Part shown: one piece after another, positions 8,040-15,381 of the stretch
How positions within the stretch are numbered: position 1 is the first letter of the stretch
How the letters are laid out: each line of letters opens with the position of its first letter
Source of the DNA: Candidatus Melainabacteria bacterium
Lineage (GTDB): Bacteria; Cyanobacteriota; Vampirovibrionia; Obscuribacterales; Obscuribacteraceae
DNA: 64,000 nucleotides
Assembly: GCA_016699165.1 (NCBI GenBank)
Contig: CP064963.1
Coordinates: 4,973,911-5,037,910 of the forward strand
Direction of reading: 5' to 3'
Made by a program: the position numbers and the translations under genes
The notes under the pieces: model-generated
What the model saw: only the letters and a program-made list of their open reading frames with translations
Told to the model about the DNA's origin: nothing
Databases searched by the model: none

Positions 8040-8102
8040 ATAGTATGAAATCGCAATGCGTTTGAACATCGGGGGATTTCCCAAACCCATGGGAATTCCC
8101 CC
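8040..8102 (-). promoter_or_regulatory. Operator candidate, site 3, with weak promoter
   Basis: On the minus strand GGGGGAATTCCC and GGGAAATCCCCC (8071-8102) form a double palindromic site, followed by TTCAAA (8061-8066), 15 bases and TACTAT (8040-8045). The operator-to-promoter order matches sites 1 and 2. It drives the gene starting at 7963 with a leader of about 70 bases. Confidence 0.5.
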
Positions 8103-8118
8103 ACTCTTTACCTGTTAT

Positions 8119-9147
8119 TTAGAAGTTTGTGATGACCGCAGTTGGGTTAATTAGGTGATCACGCTTCTGATTTGAGACATTTGATGGATTGAACTGGGTG
8201 TACGGAAAGCCAAAGTCAGTTGATTTAGAACTGTACATAGGCAATCTGCGTCTACCTTGTCCAAACTCAGTCGACTGGTGAGCGGTCAAGCCCATGGTCG
8301 AGTTGTAACGAGTTGAGCTGTTACCGAAGTCTTGAACGGTCGAGCCGGTTGGAATTACACAGTTGCCACCAGCCTGGAAGCGTTGACCGCCGCCCAAGTC
8401 TATGGCACTGCTTCTCCATCCAGAGCCTGTAGGCACGCCTGTGACAGCACCAAATCCAGACCATGGTCCCATGCGCTCGATGTTGTCCTGGCTTCCGTCA
8501 GTTCCGCCGCCGGCAAGAACCGAGTTGCGACCGCGATAGCCGTATTGTCTGGTTTCTTGTCCGCCTCTGCGAATTGTATTTATAGATGTATTGAATCCGC
8601 CTGTTCCAGGAATTCCGCCCGTAGGATTAATATTCAATTCTTGCGAAGCATTCATAAAACCAACAGGTGCAGTAAGCGAGCCTGGGTCATAACCTGGTGT
8701 TGATGGAGAGTGTGGAATCACTGGTGTGAGCAGTGGACCAAGTACTCCAGGAGGTGAGGTGACAGCCGGGTTTACAGGTAATGGAATGCCCGAAGTGTTA
8801 TTGTCAATTTGGTTTGCTGGAATAGACGGCACCCATGGCATTAAGTCGATGGGCGTTCCCGCCATACCGCCTGTGACAGGCATAGATGTTGGTCCGTCCC
8901 CGATTGCAGGTGGCTGTCCCTGGGGTGGACACATAAATGGTGCCCCGGACGGTTGTCCATTTATAAGAGGTGTGCGCAGTGTAGACACTGGCGAAATTGG
9001 AGCAGGTCCTGGTTGAACCGGATTGCCAGGAAACTGGGCAAATGCCGCAGAGGCGCATGCCACGCTTATCAAAGCACTCAGGGCCGCTGCGCCTGCAAGC
9101 GCTTTTGACTGAGATTTGGATGCGATGTGTTTAATTGGAGTAAACAT
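8119..9147 (-). CDS. Secreted Gly/Pro-rich protein, paralogue B
   Basis: 342 aa with a signal peptide ending in SAAFA (about residue 37). The mature protein is low in charge and rich in Gly, Pro, Asn and Thr. Around residues 55-85 it carries LRTPLINGQPSGAP..CP..GQPPAIGDG, which closely matches the protein encoded just upstream, and both share a later RxGGQxxRxYG element. The two are therefore paralogues, probably exported structural or surface proteins. It starts 24 bases after the upstream gene with AGGAGG about twelve bases before the ATG, so the two form one transcript. No known family recognised. Confidence 0.6.
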   Translation of the reverse strand: MFTPIKHIASKSQSKALAGAAALSALISVACASAAFAQFPGNPVQPGPAPISPVSTLRTPLINGQPSGAPFMCPPQGQPPAIGDGPTSMPVTGGMAGTPIDLMPWVPSIPANQIDNNTSGIPLPVNPAVTSPPGVLGPLLTPVIPHSPSTPGYDPGSLTAPVGFMNASQELNINPTGGIPGTGGFNTSINTIRRGGQETRQYGYRGRNSVLAGGGTDGSQDNIERMGPWSGFGAVTGVPTGSGWRSSAIDLGGGQRFQAGGNCVIPTGSTVQDFGNSSTRYNSTMGLTAHQSTEFGQGRRRLPMYSSKSTDFGFPYTQFNPSNVSNQKRDHLINPTAVITNF

Positions 9148-9170
9148 GACTTTGATTAGCCTCCTGGAAG

Positions 9171-10325
9171 CTAGTAGTTAGCGAGTGTTGACTTAGAACG
9201 TAAATTCGGGCCTCTAAAAAATGTTCGGTTACCTTGACGGTCTTGTGTGGTTTGAGCGTTGGGGCGATTGGGTGCACGACGAAGTGAACTGTTGTCCGTT
9301 GCACAATAATCAGTGCGCGGTCCGTCAGCAGCGCATTGAGGTGTTGCGTATAAATCTGGTTTGTCGATTAGTCTTTGACCAAAATCGTTAGTTTGGTTCG
9401 TTTCCTTTTTGCATTTGACATTGGTGCCATAATCTCTGCTTGTTTGACCGCCCCAACGCTCTGTTGGAGCATGTCCTTGAATTCCGCCCTGGGGGCAGAT
9501 GTTGGTTACAGTGGCAGGTGCCTGACAAAAATCAGGTGGTGTGTCGAGCATACCTGGGTCAGAGCCATTGTTTTGAGTTGGTGGTCTTAAATAAGGTTGA
9601 ACAGCTGAGTTGACCATGCATTGCCCTTCGATTCCGCCTGGGGTCAAAGGTACGTTGTTCACGTGTGTGGCTGGATATTCTGGATTGTAATAGCCTTGAC
9701 CATAAGTGACACCGGTAGGTTGTGAGCCGTCGCCTGTGGCTGGGGCTTGACCCTTAGTGGGGCACTGATTAGGTGCTCCGTTTGGAGCGCCTTGAATTAA
9801 AGGTGTGCGAATGGTGCGCATGAACTCAGCGCTTTCGCCTGAGTTTCCATCGCGGTATCCACCAGCGCGACCCATATTTGTATTTTGACCATAACCTGAG
9901 TTATATAAGGAATTGTAAGTACTGTAATTGGTGATGTTGTTCAGGTTACCTGTAATTGGGCTGCGACCGAAGTTTTGTCCACTTGAGCCATTGCCATAAT
10001 TTGAATTGTAGTTTGAGTTGTAATTCGAGTTGTAGTTCGAGCCACAGCTGGAGCCGCTTCCAGAGCCATATCCAGAGCTGTATCCAGAGCCATAATTTGA
10101 AGTGGGGCAGTACGAACCGGAGCTTGCGCCTGAACCTATATATGATGAATCGCACGATGGCGAATAGCTGACGCTCATATTTGAGCAGGCCGCATCAATA
10201 TCTATGTCGAGTTCGCCGCAGTCTGCTTTGGCTTGTGCCTGGAATGCATAATTCAGGCAAAGGGCAAGAAGACTGGTAAGTACTACCTGGTCCTTTTGTC
10301 TTCTTGTCCTTTTTACCTGATTCAT
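9171..10325 (-). CDS. Secreted Cys/Asn/Gly-rich repeat protein, paralogue A
   Basis: 384 aa. A basic N-terminus and hydrophobic segment ending in AQAKA (about residue 33) form a signal peptide. Residues about 60-115 are a low-complexity stretch of Ser, Gly and Tyr that ends in repeated NYNS units. The rest has at least eleven cysteines, suggesting disulphides outside the cytoplasm, and contains IRTPLIQGAPNGAP..CP..GQAPATGDG, the signature shared with the next gene. AAGGAAA lies eight bases before the ATG. It is the first gene of the unit preceded by operator site 4. No enzymatic motif is visible, so a structural or adhesive surface role is the simplest guess. Confidence 0.6.
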   Translation of the reverse strand: MNQVKRTRRQKDQVVLTSLLALCLNYAFQAQAKADCGELDIDIDAACSNMSVSYSPSCDSSYIGSGASSGSYCPTSNYGSGYSSGYGSGSGSSCGSNYNSNYNSNYNSNYGNGSSGQNFGRSPITGNLNNITNYSTYNSLYNSGYGQNTNMGRAGGYRDGNSGESAEFMRTIRTPLIQGAPNGAPNQCPTKGQAPATGDGSQPTGVTYGQGYYNPEYPATHVNNVPLTPGGIEGQCMVNSAVQPYLRPPTQNNGSDPGMLDTPPDFCQAPATVTNICPQGGIQGHAPTERWGGQTSRDYGTNVKCKKETNQTNDFGQRLIDKPDLYATPQCAADGPRTDYCATDNSSLRRAPNRPNAQTTQDRQGNRTFFRGPNLRSKSTLANY

Positions 10326-10456
10326 TTCAGTTTCCTTGTGAGTGTGGTCTTTGCTGTTTTTCCGTTGTCGCCAGTCAAACAGTCTGGATTTCTCCGCATA
10401 CCAGTTAAGTTAGCTGTTTGGATAGCCTCTTGTCGCTGGTGCAATTACGCACGGCT

Positions 10457-10472
10457 ATGGGACTTTTCCCAT
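10457..10472 (-). promoter_or_regulatory. Operator candidate, site 4
   Basis: ATGGGAAAAGTCCCAT (minus strand) has ATGGGA and TCCCAT as exact inverted arms with a 4-base centre. It lies about 130 bases upstream of the ATG at 10325. It fits the same half-site, TGGGA, as sites 1-3 but has a different centre. Confidence 0.4.
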
Positions 10473-10761
10473 TCGAGATTTGAAAAAGAGTTTGTCGAAA
10501 GTTGAAAAGAGGCGCTTGACTGGCACTTGCGAGTGGATGATATAGCTTTATCAGGTCAGATAATATATATACGTCTAAACCTGTAATTTGATCTATGTTG
10601 ATTAAATCGATAAATAAGACGATGCCACCAAGTAAGGTGCACAGCCTTTTTTTGACAATGACATCATAAGTGGTAGCACTTTTGCGCACCATGGAAGGTG
10701 CCATTTTTCTTGTACAAAGAAAATCTTTGTGGTTATTATTGTCTCAAGCAAGGGGGGCGCC
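10473..10761 (+). promoter_or_regulatory. Divergent intergenic region with a plus-strand promoter candidate
   Basis: TTGACT (10516-10521), 17 bases, then GATATA (10539-10544) is a fair promoter for the coiled-coil gene, leaving a leader of about 210 bases. The leader has a small hairpin (ACAAAG-aaaat-CTTTGT, near 10716-10732). A 24-codon ORF (10691-10765, with LWLLLSQ) has its stop codon overlapping the GTG start at 10762. No ribosome site is seen for that small ORF, so it may be chance. Confidence 0.35.
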
Positions 10762-11391
10762 GTGAGCCAACAACAATTACCACAACAAAACAATGATCAT
10801 GATGATGTTCTTTCGTTAGAAGGAATGGATCATCTATTCAAGTGGGCGGCGGAAATGGTGGCAGACGGAGACGATCTGCGCCTGAGAGTAGCTCGTGAGA
10901 AACGAGTGAAGCGCGACGTTCTAGAAATTGTCCATCGCTATCACGAACAAAAAGCGATATCCAAAAGCAAAGACGAAATAGCTTATCTACAAAGACGCAC
11001 TATTGCTTTGATGCAAAAGGTGCAAGACCTTACCGAAGAGAATGCTGCAGTCAAGCAGGTAATGGTAAGCCAATATTTCGCTTTAGAAAAATTGCAGTAT
11101 TTAGAGATTGAAGTCAAAAGACTGAAAGTTTTAGAAATCGAAAAAGAAGCGGCAGTCGAAGAACGCAGGTTCCTTATGGATGCGCTCTCCAAGCTAAAAG
11201 TGGAGCGTGACTTCCTGGAAGATACACTTGATGTTTGTGAAAAAGAAAACAGTCGCTTAGCCGGTAAAATAAACGATCTCAGTTACGAATTAATCGAATT
11301 GCGCGAATTCAAAAATCGCAAGTGGTATCAACATTTATACTCCTGGTATAAGAGCTTGATTGGCTTAATAAAAGGGCAAAAGACTACTTAA
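10762..11391 (+). CDS. Coiled-coil protein of unknown function
   Basis: 209 aa from the GTG at 10762, chosen because AAGGGGGG lies a few bases upstream. An in-frame ATG at 10729 has no such site. After an Asn/Gln/Asp-rich start, residues about 30-190 are highly charged with a heptad pattern (for example AVEERRFLMDALSKLKVERD), so a long coiled coil is expected. The end is basic and aromatic (KWYQHLYSWYKSLIGLIKG) and may touch the membrane. No signal peptide or catalytic motif. It is transcribed away from the secretion locus and just ahead of the HTTM-like pair. A structural or scaffolding role is a guess. Confidence 0.6.
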   Translation: MSQQQLPQQNNDHDDVLSLEGMDHLFKWAAEMVADGDDLRLRVAREKRVKRDVLEIVHRYHEQKAISKSKDEIAYLQRRTIALMQKVQDLTEENAAVKQVMVSQYFALEKLQYLEIEVKRLKVLEIEKEAAVEERRFLMDALSKLKVERDFLEDTLDVCEKENSRLAGKINDLSYELIELREFKNRKWYQHLYSWYKSLIGLIKGQKTT

Positions 11392-11416
11392 GTTTTGAAT
11401 ATTTGGAATTTGATTT

Positions 11417-11893
11417 ATGATCAATAAACAAATTCTTGTAGTTTCAGCCCTTTGTGCTATCTATGTTCTGATTTCACCCGTGGTGAAAGAACTATATCCA
11501 TTCTCCATGGCTACTATGTTTGCTTTTCCTCTTTCTAAGCTTTATATCTACGAAGCCCGCGATGCTAAAGGAAAAGTAGTGGGGGAAGACTGGTTTTATT
11601 CTCAATCAGATAATCTGTTTGACCCGCCTCCACTCACGTTGGGGCGAACTGGTTATGGTCGGCGTGAGGTAGGCAAGCTCAGTACCTTTGACAAAGAGCC
11701 GCCTTATGCCAAAGTTGTATCTGAGCAGGAATTGAAACAATTCGTTCTGGACAAACTGAAAAACGAACCGGAATTAGGCTATGTATCTGTATCTCAAAAT
11801 TTGATGGAACCTGTTTTGGTCGATCCAAAACATATCGACCCGGTCTGGTCCAGAACCATGAAAATGGACAACCCCAATTTTAAAAGCAAATGA
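11417..11893 (+). CDS. Small membrane-anchored partner of the HTTM-like protein
   Basis: 158 aa with one N-terminal hydrophobic segment (about residues 4-24) followed by YPFSMATMFAFPLSKLYIYEARDAKGK and a soluble domain. Its stop overlaps the next start by four bases (ATGA), so the two are translationally coupled. Genes for HTTM-type membrane proteins are often paired with a small protein having a PFxxxxMF-type motif after one membrane helix, and this fits that pattern from memory. The function is unknown. Confidence 0.5.
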   Translation: MINKQILVVSALCAIYVLISPVVKELYPFSMATMFAFPLSKLYIYEARDAKGKVVGEDWFYSQSDNLFDPPPLTLGRTGYGRREVGKLSTFDKEPPYAKVVSEQELKQFVLDKLKNEPELGYVSVSQNLMEPVLVDPKHIDPVWSRTMKMDNPNFKSK

Positions 11894-12807
11894 AATATTG
11901 GAGCGAATTATATAACCCACGCTTTGGTCAGATTTCACTCTGGATATTGCTTTTAACCAGTTCTTATCTAGTTCTTGAAACGCACCTTCAATTTCAATAT
12001 TTACCTAAAGGTGACAACTTATCTATACTTGGATATGTTTTGCCTGCTTCCTTTTGGAATTCTTGGCTGATATTGCCCATTGGTAAAGTGGTGTTTTTCA
12101 TTTCTGCTCTTGGTTGGGCTCTTTTGCCGTTGTGGGCGAAGAAATGGAGTGATGCTGATGAGGCAAAGTTAGTTAAGGCGTTACTCTTTTGTGTCTGGAT
12201 ATGCGTTTTTAGCTATTTCTTCGTGTCTTGTACTTATTGGGAAAACTTGCCCTGGGTAAGACATAAATTTGTCTTGCCTTTCTGGTTGTTGACTATAAAT
12301 GCATTGTGGTATCAGTTTTACGCAAAAGAAATTATTAGTGCCATTAGAGGCGAAGATTTTTTTAAAAAGGAGCTTTATCCAGGTTGGACTTATGGTGCCA
12401 GCGTATTTTTTATTGCTATTTTTTATACTTTTTCTGGAATAAGTAAGATTATAAGCGCGCCCGATTGGGGCAGCGGTCTTTCATTGCAGCTTTGGACAGT
12501 GGCCTTTGGAGATCAAAACTCGATTGTAACCAAGCTTATTTTGACAGATCGATTTTATGCCAAAGTAATGCAGAGTGGCGTTTTATATCTTGAGTGCTTT
12601 TCTTTTTTGGCTAACTTTTTTGCGCCACTTCGCCTTTTAATTGGGCTTGGTTTGCTCTCTTTTCATAGTGCAGTAGATCTGGTTTTTGCTATAAAAATAC
12701 CTTTTGAGTCACAAAAGGTGTTACTGCTTTTGTATTTCTTGCCCTGGTTCAGGACAAAGAAAAAGAAGCAGTCCAAAGAGAAAAACGGCGCCATTGGTGA
12801 AGTCTGA
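11890..12807 (+). CDS. HTTM-like polytopic membrane protein
   Basis: 305 aa with about seven or eight membrane segments. YTFSGISKIISAPDWGSG (about residues 178-195) followed by a later ECFSFLANFFAPLRL segment resembles HTTM-domain proteins, the family that includes the membrane core of vitamin-K-dependent gamma-carboxylase. In bacteria most are uncharacterised. There is no soluble C-terminal domain here. The end is very Lys-rich (KKKKQSKEKN) and would lie in the cytoplasm. The last 87 bases overlap the 3' end of the minus-strand gene ending at 12721. Family call moderate. Confidence 0.55.
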   Translation: MKYWSELYNPRFGQISLWILLLTSSYLVLETHLQFQYLPKGDNLSILGYVLPASFWNSWLILPIGKVVFFISALGWALLPLWAKKWSDADEAKLVKALLFCVWICVFSYFFVSCTYWENLPWVRHKFVLPFWLLTINALWYQFYAKEIISAIRGEDFFKKELYPGWTYGASVFFIAIFYTFSGISKIISAPDWGSGLSLQLWTVAFGDQNSIVTKLILTDRFYAKVMQSGVLYLECFSFLANFFAPLRLLIGLGLLSFHSAVDLVFAIKIPFESQKVLLLLYFLPWFRTKKKKQSKEKNGAIGEV

Positions 12808-13242
12808 GGAAAAAAATAAAAGTGCTGCGCTGGTTGCATAGCCTAAGATGAAGCCATTGTTTTCGTGAAGCAATACCAATCGAGCATCTTTATAAGTTTC
12901 AACTCTGTTTTGGAAAAACCATCCGGCAAACATACCAAAGATATAAGCACAAAGAAGTACAACTACAGTGACCCAAAGGCTGAAAAATAGTGCTTCTGCA
13001 TACTCACACACGATAGTGGTAACAAGATAAAAGAATAGACAAAGCGTTTTGTAGATAAATCCTGCGCGCTTTTTTGCAAACACAAACATGCCTGTAACTG
13101 AGCCAAGAATCCAAAAGAGGATAAGCAAAAAATAGAGTGCAGGCGAGCCGCCTTCGGCTAAAAGCAGATGGAAATAAGTTCCTACTTGAGCTGAGCCCAG
13201 AAAAAAACCGGTCAAAAGTAGTTCAATCTCACGCCTTTTCAA
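12721..13242 (-). CDS. Four- or five-helix membrane protein
   Basis: 173 aa, almost entirely hydrophobic helices separated by short basic loops. Its start overlaps the stop of the spermidine-synthase-like gene by four bases (ATGA), so the two are co-translated and may work together. It resembles the integral-membrane half that in many proteins is fused to a spermidine-synthase-like domain. The tail overlaps the convergent HTTM-like gene. No family assigned. Confidence 0.5.
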   Translation of the reverse strand: MKRREIELLLTGFFLGSAQVGTYFHLLLAEGGSPALYFLLILFWILGSVTGMFVFAKKRAGFIYKTLCLFFYLVTTIVCEYAEALFFSLWVTVVVLLCAYIFGMFAGWFFQNRVETYKDARLVLLHENNGFILGYATSAALLFFSSDFTNGAVFLFGLLLFLCPEPGQEIQKQ

Positions 13243-14747
13243 TTGGCTTTTAACCTTGGTAAATGTATGCGAGCAAGGGCAAGCAGGGCAATAGGATTTT
13301 TTATGCTGTGTGCTTTTGCTTTGGATGAATCGAGAAAAGTTAAAAGCCCAGCTCGATCGTAGATAGTAAATTTCTTTTCTGATTGGCGTGAAAGTTCAGC
13401 TCGAAGACTCTTTGTGTCAAAGGGAAGTCGATTCGAACAATATAAAATTGTAAGTCCAACAGACTCACCTTGAATGGTTGAGACGTCTTCGAAAACCTCG
13501 GTGGCACCTTTGGCTATTGAGCCGCCGATTTCATCGTCCAGGTGCCAGGAACATGTGTTAATCGAGGCTATTCCACCTGGTTTTAAATGTTTTTTCAAAT
13601 CTAAGAAAAAAGTCTTGGTGTATAGCATTGATGTTTGAATGTGATATGGAGCCGGTGTATCCATCACGATTAAATCGAATTGCTTGGTACCAAGGTTGTG
13701 TACATAGGCTCTGGCATCGTCTATCACCAGTTTAAATTTAGGTGAGTTAATTTTGGAGAAGTACTTTAGACCTAAATTTGCAACCTCTTTATCTATGTCT
13801 ACTGTAGTAACTGAATATCCTTCTTCAAGTAAATGATTGGTCGAATTGAGGCTTCCCGAACCTATAACTAGAGCTTCACCTTTATTTTTGAGAAGTGCTC
13901 CAGGAAGCGCCGAGATGTAGTAATTGAACCAGTGCAAATCGCCGCTTTGATAATACGGCACTCCATCTAGATAAATTGCCTTGCCATCGGGCTCCTGGAC
14001 GATGTCTATACGTTGGAAAGGAGAATACTTTGTCTCAATTATTTTTGGATTTTTTATGTACCAATAATCTTCAAGATATTTTTCCATCGCAATCTTGTCA
14101 ATTTGAGGATAAAAATATGAGGCACCGCATACGGTGGCAAGACTCAAGATGGTTACTAATTTTCGATTGATAGACCAGTGCAATACCAGCGCGATTAATA
14201 GCCAAAATACAGTAATTAAAGCTTGCCAGGAAATAGAGGCGCTGACTCCAATTAATAAAAGACCAAGTATGGCACCGATTAATTCAAGCGCGTATAACTT
14301 TTTGAAAGAATTCGGAGTTTGACATAGTTTAGGGAGAAATAGAGCGAAAAAAGCGGAGAAAAATAAGCACCCAGTTGAGAATATTAGGCCCATTGCCAGC
14401 CACTCTAGATGCCATTCGTTCAAAACGGCAACCAGTAAACGAATGGATAAAGGCATCGATACAAGGGCGATGAAAGTAAAAATACCCCAAAGCTCAAGAA
14501 CTCTTTGGCTTAAATTTTTACCAAGCCAATAAGCTAAGCTTGGTCCTAGCAAAATCATTACGGTGGCAGTCAGAGTGACAATTTCGGTTGAAAAAAAACA
14601 CGACCCAAATTCGCGAACACAAACATATTGGCTTATGATGAGAATGGTCCCGCAAAGGATTAGAAGCCAATCTTTACGGGCCGACAATGCCAATATAACC
14701 TGTTTCTCCCGATGCTGAAGGCGGACCCAGTACGACGTCGGTGACAT
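13239..14747 (-). CDS. Membrane-anchored spermidine-synthase-like protein
   Basis: Up to 502 aa. The N-terminal ~200 residues contain about seven membrane helices. The rest is a Rossmann-type aminopropyl/methyltransferase-like domain: VIGSGSLNSTNHLLEEGY (nucleotide-type loop), TTVDIDKEV (acidic residue at the end of the second strand), DDARAYV, and FDLIVMDTPAP. This is the plan of bacterial fused membrane SpeE-like proteins. The loop reads GSGSLN rather than the GGGDG of true spermidine synthases, so the substrate is uncertain. The ATG at 14747 overlaps the upstream gene by 74 bases, and a TTG near 14687 is an alternative start. It is coupled to the small membrane protein downstream. Confidence 0.65.
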   Translation of the reverse strand: MSPTSYWVRLQHREKQVILALSARKDWLLILCGTILIISQYVCVREFGSCFFSTEIVTLTATVMILLGPSLAYWLGKNLSQRVLELWGIFTFIALVSMPLSIRLLVAVLNEWHLEWLAMGLIFSTGCLFFSAFFALFLPKLCQTPNSFKKLYALELIGAILGLLLIGVSASISWQALITVFWLLIALVLHWSINRKLVTILSLATVCGASYFYPQIDKIAMEKYLEDYWYIKNPKIIETKYSPFQRIDIVQEPDGKAIYLDGVPYYQSGDLHWFNYYISALPGALLKNKGEALVIGSGSLNSTNHLLEEGYSVTTVDIDKEVANLGLKYFSKINSPKFKLVIDDARAYVHNLGTKQFDLIVMDTPAPYHIQTSMLYTKTFFLDLKKHLKPGGIASINTCSWHLDDEIGGSIAKGATEVFEDVSTIQGESVGLTILYCSNRLPFDTKSLRAELSRQSEKKFTIYDRAGLLTFLDSSKAKAHSIKNPIALLALARIHLPRLKAN

Positions 14748-15276
14748 CGACCTGGCGACGGAAGCGAATGTCTACTGCTGTTCCGGTTGATTCATAAAAA
14801 GGTCGCTTTCCGCTACCAGATGGCATGGGATTAACTACCGTGGCAGGTGGATTGGAAAGCTCTCCAAAATCTGATTGAGGCGCTATGAGTGGAGGCCAAC
14901 CCTTGTCACCATTACCGGTGGGTCCTGCGGCTCCTTTCCCCTTGCCTTTGCCGTGACCGTGTCCGTGACCGTGTCCTACCGCTCCGCTACCTGCACCATA
15001 TGTGGTGTAGGCAATGTTATTTTGTTCTTTCTTTTTGCCTCCAAAGGCTACCACTGGTTTATTCAGCGGCTCTCCAGCGTGCTTTCCACCCTTAATTCGT
15101 CCTGGATTTCTAACTTCGTCGCGGATATAAGCATCCCAAGTTTTAGTCAAAACCACAGTATCGTCGGGTGGGTTTGGTCCTTTGTTATTGACTACGATTG
15201 TCTGAGTACCAACTGCGCTATTGCGAATGGCAATCATACTTTCGCCATACATCTGCTCGTGACTTGCGCAATACAA
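14674..15276 (-). CDS. Downstream half of the TadG-like protein, separated by an in-frame TGA
   Basis: The open frame continues without any stop from the TGA at 15382-15384 down to 14674, and it is the same frame as the upstream TadG-like gene. The intervening 35 codons (PYLNLGKIPRGIIHIF, then FNPDGTVHYRS) read like ordinary protein, so the two were one 660-residue protein. A TTG at 15276 is the nominal start of the remaining half, but there is no convincing ribosome site. The half contains a Gly/His/Lys-rich low-complexity stretch (GHGHGHGHGKGKGKG) and a C-terminal part of unknown type. It may be non-functional, made by read-through, or intact in reality if the TGA is a sequencing error for TGG. 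Confidence 0.5.
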   Translation of the reverse strand: MYCASHEQMYGESMIAIRNSAVGTQTIVVNNKGPNPPDDTVVLTKTWDAYIRDEVRNPGRIKGGKHAGEPLNKPVVAFGGKKKEQNNIAYTTYGAGSGAVGHGHGHGHGKGKGKGAAGPTGNGDKGWPPLIAPQSDFGELSNPPATVVNPMPSGSGKRPFYESTGTAVDIRFRRQVDVTDVVLGPPSASGETGYIGIVGP

Positions 15277-15381
15277 CGGATAAGGTGTCAGTTGCTTACT
15301 TCTATAGTGAACAGTGCCATCTGGATTGAATTTGAAAATATGAATGATGCCGCGTGGAATTTTTCCAAGGTTTAAATAAGG

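Noticed and set aside
7964..8104. Longer start of the secreted protein at 8104
   Set aside because: The extension translates the operator and promoter and hides the signal peptide. The ATG at 7963 has a good ribosome site.
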